A stretch of 64,000 bases of DNA. It comes from Kitasatospora sp. MMS16-BH015. GTDB lineage: Bacteria > Actinomycetota > Actinomycetes > Streptomycetales > Streptomycetaceae. Of the stretch, positions 8,257-16,731 are shown one piece after another. The number at the start of each line of letters is the position of its first letter. Position 1 is the stretch's first letter. The stretch lies in NCBI RefSeq assembly GCF_002943525.1, contig NZ_CP025394.1:4898001-4962000 (forward strand), given 5' to 3'. Both the position numbers and the translations under genes were made by a program. Below the pieces are notes generated by a model, which had not been told where the DNA came from, made no database searches, and saw only the letters and a list, made by a program, of their open reading frames with translations.

Positions 8257-8343
8257 GGTGCCGTCCGAGTGCAAGCGGTCCTTGGTACTTCGTCAGGTTC
8301 CGGGACTGTTCAGTAAGGAGGAACCGAGTGGTACCGTTCGGGC

Positions 8344-8913
8344 ATGCCGAGCCATGCCAGAGAACGACTCCTCGTCGCCGCCGAGCGGCTGTTCTACGAG
8401 GAGGGCATCCGTGCGGTCGGGGTCGAGCGGATCCTCTCCGAATCCGGCGTGGGCCGGGCCTCGTTCTACCGGCACTTCCCCGGCAAGGAGGACCTCGTGG
8501 TCGAGGTGCTGCGCCGGCGTGACGTCAACTGGCGGGCCTGGCTGGCGGATCGCGTGGAGCGGAGCGGGCTCGCGGCGGAGCAGCAGGCGCTGGCGCTGTT
8601 CGACGGCCTCGCGGAGCGGTTCGCCGCGGAGGACTTCCGGGGCTGCGCGTTCATCAACACCATGGTGGAGGAGGCCGCGCCGGAGAGCGCGGCGCACCTG
8701 GTCGCGCACGAGCACAAGGAGCAGGTGATCGCGTACCTGGACGGGCTGCTGGCGCGGGCCGGCTACGCAGAACACGAGGCGCTCGCGAGGCAGTTGGCGC
8801 TGCTGGGGGACGGGGCGATCGTGACCGCGCTGCGGGAGGGGACTGTTGCGGCGGCCTCCCGGGCTCGGGGGGTGGCTGAGGCTCTGCTCGGCGGTGCGGT
8901 GAAGGTGGCGTAG
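8344..8913 (+). CDS. TetR/AcrR-family regulator
   Basis: A 189-residue TetR regulator. The N-terminal HTH reads ARERLLVAAERLFYEEGIRAVGVERILSESGVGRASFYRHFPGKEDL, a canonical TetR domain. The C-terminal ligand domain is variable (GCAFINTMVEEA). It is divergent from an AhpD-like gene with a palindromic operator between them. Repression of that gene in response to an oxidant or electrophile is the likely role; the ligand is unknown. Confidence 0.9.
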   Translation: MPSHARERLLVAAERLFYEEGIRAVGVERILSESGVGRASFYRHFPGKEDLVVEVLRRRDVNWRAWLADRVERSGLAAEQQALALFDGLAERFAAEDFRGCAFINTMVEEAAPESAAHLVAHEHKEQVIAYLDGLLARAGYAEHEALARQLALLGDGAIVTALREGTVAAASRARGVAEALLGGAVKVA

Positions 8914-8972
8914 CGCGGCAGGGGGGTGGGAGGCTTCCAGGGGCGGCGGGTGCGGCTCAGAAGGTGGTTGGC

Positions 8973-8994
8973 CGCGCAGTTCCCCGCGCCCCTG
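8973..8994. repeat. Dispersed Streptomyces-type repeat, copy 1
   Basis: A 22-bp segment beginning CGCGCAGTTCCCCGCG that is identical at 60028-60049. It lies between convergent genes. Sequences of this kind are, from memory, very common in intergenic DNA of Streptomyces genomes. Confidence 0.7.
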
Positions 8995-9002
8995 GGGTGC
9001 CC

Positions 9003-10766
9003 TCACAGTCCGAGTAGCGCAACTAGTTCGCTGCGGCGGACCTTGCCGGAGCGGGTGCGGGGGAGTTCGGTGGTGAATTCGACCGAGCGGGGGACGAAGA
9101 TCGGCGCCAGCCGGTCTGCCGCGCGGGTGAGCAGGGCCTCCCGTAGGTGGTCGGGCTCGGCGCCCGGGCGGGGGACGACGACCGCGTGGGGGACGAGGCC
9201 GCCGAGGGGGTCGGGGCGGGGGAGGACGACGGCGTCGGCGACCTCGGGGTGGCCGCGCAGGACGGCCTCGATCTCCACCGGGGAGACCCGGTGGCCGAAG
9301 GACTTGAAGACGTCGTCGGTGCGGCCGAGCAGGCGGATCGAGCCGTCCGCGCAGCGTTCGCCGCTGTCGCCGGTGCGGTAGAGGCCGTCGGCGAAGGCGG
9401 CGGCGGTCTTGACCGGGTCCTCCGCGTAGCCGGCCATCAGGCCGGCCGGGCGGTCGGTGAGGTCGAGGCAGACCTCGCCGGTGTCGCCGAGCTCGCCGGT
9501 GGCCGGGTCGCGCAGGACGATCCGGTAGCCGGGCAGCGGGTGGCCGAGCGGGGAGATCGGCTCGGGGCCGTCGGGGGAGCGGCCGATCAGGGCGGTGGCC
9601 TCGGTCTGGCCGTAGCCGTCCCGGACCCGGACGCCCCAGGCGGCGGCGATCCGCTCGTTGACCTCGCCGGTCAGCGGTTCGCCGGCGGCGGTGGCCTCGC
9701 GCAGCCGGACTCCCGCGCCGGGCAGGTGCGGGAGCAGCGAGCGCCAGGCGCTGGGCGGGGCGCAGAAGCTGGCCACCGCGTGGTCGGCGAGCACGCCGGG
9801 CAGGTGCTCGGCGGGCAGGCCGGAGTCCGGCGGGGCGAGCACGGTGGCCTCGGCGGCCCAGGGCACGAAGAAGCTGCTCCAGGAGTGCTTGGCCCAGCCG
9901 GGGGCGGAGAGGTTGAGGTGCCGGTCGCCGGGGCGCAGGCCGTTCCAGTAGAGGCTGGAGAGGTGGCCGACGGGGTAGCTGGCGTGGGTGTGTTCGACCA
10001 GCTTGGGCAGGGAGGTGGTGCCCGAGGTGAAGTAGCAGAAGGCCGGGTCGGCCGAGGGCGTGTCCTGCTCGGGCAGGTACGGGCAGTGGGCGGTGGTGTC
10101 CGGGTAGGGGTGCCAGTCGGGGCGGGCCGGGCCGGTGCTGATCCGTACCCCGGGGATCGGCAACTCATCGAGGAGCGCGGCGAGTTCGCCGGTGCACAGG
10201 ACGTGCCGGATCCGGCCGCGGGTGATCCGGTCCAGGGCCTCCTCGCGGGTGACGTCCTGGTAGGTGGGCACCACCACCGCGCCGAGCTTGAGGCAGCCGA
10301 GCAGGCTCTCCCAGAGCGCGACGCGGGTGCCGAGCAGGAGCAGGACGCGCTCGCCCCTGGCCACTCCGAGCTCGGCCAGCGAGACGGCCAACGCGTCGGA
10401 GCGGGCGGAGAGTTCGGCGAAGCTGACCTGCTCGGCCACGGGCACCGAGCCGTCCGCGGCCGGGGCGCCGAGCACCTCGAGGGCCGAGGCGTGGTTGCCC
10501 TCGGCGATCACGTCGAACCACTCCAGCGCCCAGTTGAACCGCTCGGCGCGCGGCCAGCGGAACTCGGCGTGGGCGGCGGCCTGGTCGCCGCGCAGCCGCA
10601 GCAGCAGGTCGCGGGCGGCCCGGTACTCGGTGTGGGCGGCGGTGCGCCGGCGGTCCCAGTAGCCCTCGGGGAGACGGTCCCCGTGGCCCTCGGGCAGTGG
10701 ACGCCCGGCGGGCCGGGCCATCGCCGAAGCGGGGCCCGGCCCAAGGTGTCGGTCAGCCTGGCTCAC
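9003..10766 (-). CDS. AMP-forming acyl-CoA synthetase/ligase
   Basis: A 587-residue ANL-superfamily enzyme that adenylates a carboxylic acid and passes it to CoA or another thiol. Core motifs are present: YFTSGTTSLPKLVEHTH (A3), DGYGQTEATALIG (A5), YRTGDSGERCADGSIRLLGRTDD (A7) with FKSFGHRVSPVEIE (A8), and PRTRSGKVRR with the A10 lysine. GWAKHSWSSFFVPW recalls acetyl/medium-chain acyl-CoA synthetases. The GTG start at 10766 overlaps the stop of the mutase fusion as GTGA and has GGGAG upstream; an internal ATG at 10721 is an alternative. Coupling implies it activates the product of the upstream enzyme. Confidence 0.85.
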   Translation of the reverse strand: MSQADRHLGPGPASAMARPAGRPLPEGHGDRLPEGYWDRRRTAAHTEYRAARDLLLRLRGDQAAAHAEFRWPRAERFNWALEWFDVIAEGNHASALEVLGAPAADGSVPVAEQVSFAELSARSDALAVSLAELGVARGERVLLLLGTRVALWESLLGCLKLGAVVVPTYQDVTREEALDRITRGRIRHVLCTGELAALLDELPIPGVRISTGPARPDWHPYPDTTAHCPYLPEQDTPSADPAFCYFTSGTTSLPKLVEHTHASYPVGHLSSLYWNGLRPGDRHLNLSAPGWAKHSWSSFFVPWAAEATVLAPPDSGLPAEHLPGVLADHAVASFCAPPSAWRSLLPHLPGAGVRLREATAAGEPLTGEVNERIAAAWGVRVRDGYGQTEATALIGRSPDGPEPISPLGHPLPGYRIVLRDPATGELGDTGEVCLDLTDRPAGLMAGYAEDPVKTAAAFADGLYRTGDSGERCADGSIRLLGRTDDVFKSFGHRVSPVEIEAVLRGHPEVADAVVLPRPDPLGGLVPHAVVVPRPGAEPDHLREALLTRAADRLAPIFVPRSVEFTTELPRTRSGKVRRSELVALLGL

Positions 10767-13700
10767 CTGGTGCTCCCGATGCCGGCGCCGACCCCGGGAC
10801 CGCCGACCCCGGGGCCGGCGGCCGTGGGGCCGGCGGCCGTGGCGGAAGTGGCAGTGGAGGAAGCGGGCGTGGCGGAGGCGGGCGTGGCCGGCTTCGCCTG
10901 GCCCAGCAGGGATTCGGCGATCGCGTCGGCGTCCTTGGTGAAGGAGCCCCACGGGCCCGGGCGGCCGCTGCCGACCTGGGTGAACCAGCGGGTGTGCTCG
11001 CTCGGGATGCCGATCACGTGCATGGTGCGCTCCACGCGATCATCCGCCCGGATCGGGTGGAACGGCGCGTCGGTGGAGGCCAGGCCGCCGGTGTTGAAGG
11101 CGTGGTCGGCCCAGGTGTTGACGAAGGTGCGGATGATGCCGTCGGCGAGGAGGCCCTTCATCAGCGGGTCCTGGCCCACCCGCAGGTCGGTGCTGGGGAT
11201 GCGGGCGTCCACCAGCACGTCCAGTCGGGTGCGGGAGTTGTCCACCTGCGGGGAGCAGATGGTGAAGCAGCCGTGCTGCTCGTCGGTGCGGAACCGGGCC
11301 TGCGGGCCGACGGGGTCGAGGATCCCGGCGTTCAGCAGGGCGAGGAACTGCTCCGAGCGCAGCGGCGGCGGGCCGGTGGAGACCAGCGCCGCGACCGGGT
11401 TGAACTCGGCCAGGAAGCGCCGGTGCGACTCCGGGCAGAGCCCGCCGAAGTCGACCACCGAGCGGATCGTCTGGCGGACGTCGCGCAGCACGTCGAAGGC
11501 GGCCTTGAGCGGCCCCTCGGCGTTGCCGAGGCGGGCCTCGGCCAGGTCGGCGCGCAGCCACTCGGCCAGCGTCTTGCGGAACTCCTCGGGCGAGCCGAAG
11601 CGCATCCCGCTGAACGGGCGGGCCAGCCGGTTCAGGTCCTTGAGCAGGGCGGTGTCCACGCAGTACCGGGAGGCCAGCTCGGAGAGCGTGTCCAGGCAGG
11701 GCAGTTCGGCGCAGCCCAGCTGCTCCACCACGCGCTCGGCGAACTCGGCGGCCTGCTCCGGCCCGGCGGCGTTCTTGATCCGGGTCTCCAGCAGGACGAG
11801 GTTGACCTCGGCCATCAGCCAGGGCAGCACCTGCTCGTAGAAGTCGACCGGGCCGCTCTCGCGGACGGCCGCCATCCGGGCGGCGGTGAACAGCCGGGCG
11901 GTGTACCGGTGCAGCGGGCCCTTCTGGTTGGCGCCGCGGGTGAGCAGCGGGATGCCGCCGCGCGAGGCCGGGTAGATCTTGGGCTCGCGGCCGCTGGGGA
12001 TGTACCGCAGGCCGTCGTCGGAGGGCACGTACCGCCCGCCCCGGCCCTCGGTGAGCTCCGCCATCAGGTCGTAGAAGGTCAGGCCCATGCCGACCACGCC
12101 CACCGCCGCGCCGGGCGGGATGTGCGAGAGCGGCATGTCGTTGGCCGAGTCGCCGACGATGTACTGCTGCGGCGGGTGGGCGGCGGCGAACGCGGCCCGG
12201 CTCTTCTGCTCGCAGTCCAGGTCGTTGGTGGGGTGGCCGGTGGCCAGCACCAGACGGTCCACGGTGAGCACGTCGCCGCGGCTCATCCGCAGCCGGTAGA
12301 CGCCGGCCGCGGGGTCCTCGGCCCGGCCGGCCCGGCTGCCGCCGACGCCCCAGCCGATGGTGCGGTCGGCGCCTAGGTCGGCGATCCGGTCCGCGGTGAT
12401 CACCTGGCCGCGCACCCGGTGCACGGTCAGGCCGGCCGGCAGCGACATCATGATCCGCTCGAACACGTAGGACAGGTACCGCCCGTAGACCACCCGGGGG
12501 GCGAAGCCGTCCGGGTCCGCCGACTCCGGCTCCGCCTGGGCCCACCACTCGGCCAGCGAGGGGCCGGCGCCCGGGCGGGCGGGGCCCTCGTCGGTGCCGC
12601 CGGAGAACATGGTGACCTCCTTGGCCGCCGTGTTCATCAGGAAGTACGGCGACTGCTCCTGCCGCCAGATCCGGCCGGCGCCCGCGTCGTGCGGGTCGAT
12701 CACGTGCACCGAGACCGGCCGCCGCAGCGGCTCGGCGGCGGCGCGCGCGACCAGCCGTTCCAGGACGGAGAGGCCGCGCGGGCCCATCCCGACCACGGCG
12801 ATCCGCAGCGGGCGCTGCACCTCGGCCTCGGCGGGCCGGGCCAGCGGCACCACGGCCGCCTGCGGCTCTGCGGCGGGCGCCTCGGCCGCGGCGGCCGCCG
12901 CGAGCTCGGCGTCGTGGTCGTGCTCCTCGGCCACCCGGCGCAGCATCATGGCAAGCCGGCCGGAGGTCAGCGGGGCGGTGCGGCTGGTGTTGGAGATCGG
13001 CATGGCGCCGACCTCGGCCCAGCGCAGCCGGCCGTCGGAGGTGATGACCCCGCGGGTGGCGCCCCGGTTGTCCGGGTGCAGGCAGTACGGCACGTCCAGG
13101 ATGCCCCGGTGGAAGGCGCGCTGGAGGGCGGTGCCGACGTTGTCGGAGAGCGAGAGCACGGCGGTGACCAGGGCCCGGGCCTCCATCAGCACCTCCTCCG
13201 CGTCCGGCCGCACGGCCCGCAGCGCGCGCACCGGGCGGTCCGCCGCCTCGGCCAGCTCGGCCCGGGTGCGGCGGGCCTGCGCGGCGGCGCCGCGCAGCGC
13301 GATGAGGTTCTCCTCGACCGTGGGGATGCGGTGCGCCTCCTGCTCGGTCTTGACGATCAGTCGCTCCGCCCCGCCCCGGACGGCGAGTTCGGCGCTGCGG
13401 GTGAGCAGCAGCCGGGCGCCGGGGATGGTCTTGGGGAAGACGCCCATGTACGTGTAGAGCACCAGGTGCCGGTCCACATCCTTGGGCAGCAGCTCGTCGG
13501 CGAGCAGCCGCAGCGCGGTGAGCGCCTCGGCGTCCTGCTCGTGGTGGGTCTGCTGGGCGTAGCTGAGCGAGACGCTGGTGATCCCGTGCTGGGCGAAGAA
13601 CAGCGCCTCCAGGGCGGAGATCGCGATCAGGAGCGAGGGCGGGCAGAGCTGCCCGAGCATGCAGCCGCCGAAGGTCTCCAGGTGCGCCCGGACGCCGTTG

Positions 13701-14212
13701 CCCCGGCTCTCCTCGGCCAGCAGCCGCACCGAGTCGCGCCAGGCGGCGATGGACTCGGCCAGCGGGGTGCGGCCGTAAGGCAGGCAGTACGAGACCGGGC
13801 CGCCCTCGCTGGCGCCGAGGCCGGCGGCGGCCATGGTGCGGAAGATGGCCATCGGGTCGGCCGAGCCGTGCCGCACCTGCACCGGCACCTCGCCCCCGGC
13901 GTGGGAGGCGACCTCGGCGGCGATCTTCGGGCCGTGGCTGACGATCGGGAAGCCGTTCAGCGGCTGGCCGGCCCGGACGGCGGCGGTGGCCGCCGCGTGG
14001 TTGCCGACCCGGGTGTAGCTGTCCAGGGTGATGGTGGCGACGGTCCGCTCGGGCAGGCCCGCCACGGCGGCGACGCCGGCGGCCATCACTTCGGGCTTGG
14101 CCATCCCCATCCGGGGCTGGACGACGAGTTCTCCGGCCGCCGCGGCGGCTCGCACGTACGCGCCCAGGTCGGCGACCTGGGCGCTGTCGTGCACGGAGTT
14201 GCTGCGGGTCAC
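10763..14212 (-). CDS. Fusion: glutamate mutase E-like domain plus FAD/NAD(P)-binding oxidoreductase
   Basis: A 1149-residue two-part protein. Residues 1 to about 400 match the epsilon subunit of B12-dependent glutamate (methylaspartate) mutase: RAGQPLNGFPIVSHG, the Arg-containing VRHGSADP, EGGPVSYCLPYG, and GQLCPPSLLIAISALEALFF. After an Ala/Glu linker (about 430-465), RIAVVGMGPRGLSVLERL near 470 starts an FAD/NAD(P)-binding domain of about 670 residues with a second dinucleotide motif (VGVVGMGLTFYD). GTG start overlaps the B12-subunit stop. Known mutase E chains turn L-glutamate into 3-methylaspartate with the small B12 subunit. The flavin part resembles N-hydroxylase-like oxygenases; oxidation of the mutase product is inference. 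Confidence 0.85.
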   Translation of the reverse strand: MTRSNSVHDSAQVADLGAYVRAAAAAGELVVQPRMGMAKPEVMAAGVAAVAGLPERTVATITLDSYTRVGNHAAATAAVRAGQPLNGFPIVSHGPKIAAEVASHAGGEVPVQVRHGSADPMAIFRTMAAAGLGASEGGPVSYCLPYGRTPLAESIAAWRDSVRLLAEESRGNGVRAHLETFGGCMLGQLCPPSLLIAISALEALFFAQHGITSVSLSYAQQTHHEQDAEALTALRLLADELLPKDVDRHLVLYTYMGVFPKTIPGARLLLTRSAELAVRGGAERLIVKTEQEAHRIPTVEENLIALRGAAAQARRTRAELAEAADRPVRALRAVRPDAEEVLMEARALVTAVLSLSDNVGTALQRAFHRGILDVPYCLHPDNRGATRGVITSDGRLRWAEVGAMPISNTSRTAPLTSGRLAMMLRRVAEEHDHDAELAAAAAAEAPAAEPQAAVVPLARPAEAEVQRPLRIAVVGMGPRGLSVLERLVARAAAEPLRRPVSVHVIDPHDAGAGRIWRQEQSPYFLMNTAAKEVTMFSGGTDEGPARPGAGPSLAEWWAQAEPESADPDGFAPRVVYGRYLSYVFERIMMSLPAGLTVHRVRGQVITADRIADLGADRTIGWGVGGSRAGRAEDPAAGVYRLRMSRGDVLTVDRLVLATGHPTNDLDCEQKSRAAFAAAHPPQQYIVGDSANDMPLSHIPPGAAVGVVGMGLTFYDLMAELTEGRGGRYVPSDDGLRYIPSGREPKIYPASRGGIPLLTRGANQKGPLHRYTARLFTAARMAAVRESGPVDFYEQVLPWLMAEVNLVLLETRIKNAAGPEQAAEFAERVVEQLGCAELPCLDTLSELASRYCVDTALLKDLNRLARPFSGMRFGSPEEFRKTLAEWLRADLAEARLGNAEGPLKAAFDVLRDVRQTIRSVVDFGGLCPESHRRFLAEFNPVAALVSTGPPPLRSEQFLALLNAGILDPVGPQARFRTDEQHGCFTICSPQVDNSRTRLDVLVDARIPSTDLRVGQDPLMKGLLADGIIRTFVNTWADHAFNTGGLASTDAPFHPIRADDRVERTMHVIGIPSEHTRWFTQVGSGRPGPWGSFTKDADAIAESLLGQAKPATPASATPASSTATSATAAGPTAAGPGVGGPGVGAGIGSTR

Positions 14213-14697
14213 GCCGCGACCCGCGCGGTACACGCGGTGTCGAGCGCGGCGAGCTTGCCGAGCAGGGCCTCGGGGCCGGTGCCGTCGGTGTGCACCTCGT
14301 CGAAGCCGGCCGCCAGCAGGTCGGCGGTGCGCTGCTCCGCGCCCTCCGGGGAGATGCCGAGCAGGCCGCCGATGACCATCGGGATGTCCCGGGTGGCGGA
14401 GTCGGCGCGCATCGCCTCGGCGGCACGCATGCCGTCCAGGTGCCCGTGGCCGTTGACCGAGCTGAAGACCACCAGGTCGGGCATGGTCAGCTGCGCGGTG
14501 TCGACCAGCAGCTTCTCGGGCACGCACGGACCGAGGTTGAGCACCGAGTGGCCGTGCTCCTCCAGGAAGAGCTGCAGGTGGACCAGGTTCCAGGTGTGCG
14601 CATCGGAGGACCCGGTGGTCAGCAGCACCCGACGGCCGGTAGCCGAGGGCCCCTGCTGGGCGGGACGCAGCAGTTGGGGAGTGGAGGACTGGGACAT
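14209..14697 (-). CDS. B12-binding small subunit of a carbon-skeleton mutase
   Basis: A 162-residue cobalamin-binding protein like the sigma chain of glutamate mutase. The B12 motif is TGSSDAHTWNLVHL, with the axial His34 and Asp32 kept but the usual Gly of DxHxxG replaced by Asn37. The SSVNGHG block (SxL region) and IGGLLG (110-111) complete the B12 fold. Start ATG has GAGGAG 7 nt upstream and its stop overlaps the mutase fusion start. Together they should form the active adenosylcobalamin mutase. A hairpin upstream separates this three-gene operon from the cupin gene. Confidence 0.88.
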   Translation of the reverse strand: MSQSSTPQLLRPAQQGPSATGRRVLLTTGSSDAHTWNLVHLQLFLEEHGHSVLNLGPCVPEKLLVDTAQLTMPDLVVFSSVNGHGHLDGMRAAEAMRADSATRDIPMVIGGLLGISPEGAEQRTADLLAAGFDEVHTDGTGPEALLGKLAALDTACTARVAA

Positions 14698-14730
14698 GAC
14701 TACTCCTCGAAAGGGTTCTGACGGTATGTC

Positions 14731-14764
14731 AGGGGCGCGGCCGGCGGATGCCGGCCGCGCCCCT
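14731..14764 (-). terminator. Terminator between cupin and B12-subunit genes
   Basis: Perfect 15-bp stem AGGGGCGCGGCCGGC/GCCGGCCGCGCCCCT with loop GGAT, in the 111-bp gap downstream of the cupin stop. It probably ends the haloperoxidase-HPP-rhodanese-cupin transcript, so the B12 operon may have its own promoter or depend on read-through. Confidence 0.8.
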
Positions 14765-14808
14765 GTTGTGAGGTGGTCTCGGACCGACCAGGCTCGGACC
14801 GGCCGGTC

Positions 14809-15225
14809 TCAGGCCCCGGCGCCGACCCCGGTGGTGATCTGGCCGGGCTCGGGCGTCCGCGCGGAGGCGGGCCGGGCGCGGACGGCGAGCACCGTGCAAC
14901 CGGTGGCACTGGACATCTGGTGCCGGGTGCCGGGCTCCTCCACGACCATGTCGCCCTTGACGAACCGGGTGCCGTCGCTGTGGTCGAGGGTGCCGTCCAG
15001 CACGAGCATCAGCTCGTGGCCGAGGTGCTCGTGGAAGTCGCCGTGCGCACCGGCCGGGAAGCGCAGCAGCAGCGCCGCCGAGTCCTCCCCGGTCTCCTCG
15101 TTCGGGCCCCACAGCACCACGTACTCGACGCCGACCCGGCCCGGCTCCTGCCAGGGCACCCAGGCCAGGTCGGTCATGTCGAAGCCGTTGCGGAAGACGT
15201 CCGCGATCACCGTCACGTCAGACAT
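14809..15225 (-). CDS. Cupin-domain protein
   Basis: A 138-residue single-cupin protein. Motif 1 is GAHGDFHEHLGHELMLVLDG, with likely metal ligands His65, His67 and Glu71; motif 2 is DMVVEEPGTRHQ with His102. This is the layout of small metal-binding cupins, either dioxygenase-like or sensing. The ATG at 15225 is 8 bp inside the end of the rhodanese gene, so the two are coupled. Possible roles are an oxidative tailoring step or handling of a reactive intermediate; substrate unknown. Confidence 0.8.
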   Translation of the reverse strand: MSDVTVIADVFRNGFDMTDLAWVPWQEPGRVGVEYVVLWGPNEETGEDSAALLLRFPAGAHGDFHEHLGHELMLVLDGTLDHSDGTRFVKGDMVVEEPGTRHQMSSATGCTVLAVRARPASARTPEPGQITTGVGAGA

Positions 15226-16084
15226 TGCTGTTCTCCGTCGTCCGGACGGCGCCCCACGGGAGCGGACCCTTGACCACGGGCGAGCCAATCAGCGACCCGA
15301 ACTCCCGCCAGGCACCGTCGTAGTTGCTGACCTTGTCGAATCCGAGCAGCTCGTGCAGCACGAACCAGCTGTGCGCGGAGCGCCAGCCGACCCGGCAGTA
15401 GACGACCGTCTCGACGGAGGTGTCCAGACAGCCGTACACCTCCTTGAGCTCCGCGTCGGAGCGGAAGGTGCCGTCCGGGTTGACCGCCGCGTTCCAGGGC
15501 AGGTGCTGGGCGGAGAGGACGTGGCCGGGGCGCACGCCCAGGTCGTCCGGCACGCCGGGCGGAGCGGTGCGGTCGCCCAGGTACTCCTCCAGCGAGCGGA
15601 CGTCGACGAGGTTGAGCTCGCCTATCCCGCTCAGCAGGTCGTCCCGGTAGGCGCGGGGCGAGCGGTCCGGGGTGCGGACCGGGTACTCGGTGCGGGCGCG
15701 GCGCGGCGTCTCGAAGGTGAGCGGCAGGCCGAGGGCTTCCCAGCGTGCCAACCCGCCGTCCAGCAGCCGCAGTTCGCGGTGGCCGGCCATCCGGAACTGC
15801 CAGAAGCCGGCCGCCGCCCACCAGTTGCTGTTGCCGCTGTAGAACACCAGGGTGTCCTCCGGGCCGATGCCGTGCCGGCCGGCCAGTGCGGCGAACTCCT
15901 CCGGGGTGATCAGGTCGCGCCGGACGGGATCCTGCAGGTCCCGGGTCCAGTCGAGGCTGACGGCTCCCGGGATGCGCCCGGAGGCGCTCGGGCCGCCGTC
16001 GGTGATCTCGATCAGGACGATGCCCTCGTCCTGCCCGTGCTCCTTGACCCAGTCGGTAGAGACCAGGATGTTGTCGCGGTTCAC
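15218..16084 (-). CDS. Rhodanese-family sulfurtransferase (two domains)
   Basis: A 288-residue tandem rhodanese of the thiosulfate/3-mercaptopyruvate type. The C-terminal domain has the active Cys230 in VVYCRVGWRSAHSW. The N-terminal domain has FYSGNSNWWAA, lacking Cys, as usual for the inactive half. It moves sulfane sulfur to cyanide or another acceptor. GTG start preceded by GGAG. Its place between a membrane protein and a cupin in the haloperoxidase operon suggests sulfur delivery or detoxification linked to this pathway. Confidence 0.87.
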   Translation of the reverse strand: MNRDNILVSTDWVKEHGQDEGIVLIEITDGGPSASGRIPGAVSLDWTRDLQDPVRRDLITPEEFAALAGRHGIGPEDTLVFYSGNSNWWAAAGFWQFRMAGHRELRLLDGGLARWEALGLPLTFETPRRARTEYPVRTPDRSPRAYRDDLLSGIGELNLVDVRSLEEYLGDRTAPPGVPDDLGVRPGHVLSAQHLPWNAAVNPDGTFRSDAELKEVYGCLDTSVETVVYCRVGWRSAHSWFVLHELLGFDKVSNYDGAWREFGSLIGSPVVKGPLPWGAVRTTENSNV

Positions 16085-16136
16085 CGGTACTCCGTTCCTC
16101 TCTGCTCCGGCCGGAGTGGTCGGCCGGAGCCGCCGG

Positions 16137-16688
16137 TCACCACCAGTAGGTGGGGTACTTGCCGATCACGTTGATGCGCGAGGCGATGATGCCGATCACG
16201 ATCAGCAGCACGCTGCCGATCGCCAGCAGCACCAGGAACTTGCCTTCGGCGGGGTGCTGGACCACGACCAGCGCCGCGGTGGCGGCGGCCGGGGCGTGGA
16301 CGGCCCGCAGCAGGCCCATCACCCCGACCGAGACGCCGGCCGCGACGGCCGCGACCCAGAGCGAGTGGCCGAACAGACCGGCGGCGACGAAGCCGAGGAC
16401 GGCCGAGCCCAGCTGGCCGAGCAGCACACCGCGAGGCTGGGCCGGGGGCAGCCCCGGGCTGGCGCAGATGATCATCGCGGTCGCCGCCAGCGGGGCGATC
16501 ATCAGCACCTGGTGGCTGGCCTTGCCCAGCGCGACCAGGATCACCAGCGAGACGACGGTGGCGAGTGCGCCGAGGACGAGGCCCTTGGCTTTCGGCGCCG
16601 GCGCGGAGCCGGCCCAGAGGCCGGCCCGCTGCCCGGCGGCCGGCGTGGCCGCCGGTGCGGACTGCTGGGTGGTGGTCGAGTTGCTCAT
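16137..16688 (-). CDS. HPP-family integral membrane protein
   Basis: A 183-residue protein with about four transmembrane helices after a short Ala/Thr-rich N-terminus. The diagnostic region VLMIAPLAATAMIICASPGLPP with AQPRGVLLGQ and the HAPAAA motif at 131-136 (HPP in the type sequences) assign it to the HPP family. Some plant and cyanobacterial HPP proteins are reported nitrite transporters. Here it follows the haloperoxidase gene by 43 bp and precedes the rhodanese. ATG with GAGGAGG upstream. Confidence 0.85.
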   Translation of the reverse strand: MSNSTTTQQSAPAATPAAGQRAGLWAGSAPAPKAKGLVLGALATVVSLVILVALGKASHQVLMIAPLAATAMIICASPGLPPAQPRGVLLGQLGSAVLGFVAAGLFGHSLWVAAVAAGVSVGVMGLLRAVHAPAAATAALVVVQHPAEGKFLVLLAIGSVLLIVIGIIASRINVIGKYPTYWW

Positions 16689-16731
16689 GGTGTCCTCCTC
16701 GCCGAGTCAGGGCTCGGCGGCGGGTCGGGAA

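Noticed and set aside
9147..11840. Plus-strand frame of 897 codons
   Set aside because: Antisense to the ligase and mutase genes, which carry clear catalytic motifs.
12419..16174. Very long plus-strand frame of 1251 codons
   Set aside because: Gly/Arg/Ala-rich shadow of the leftward mutase, cupin and rhodanese genes; no motifs and no ribosome site.
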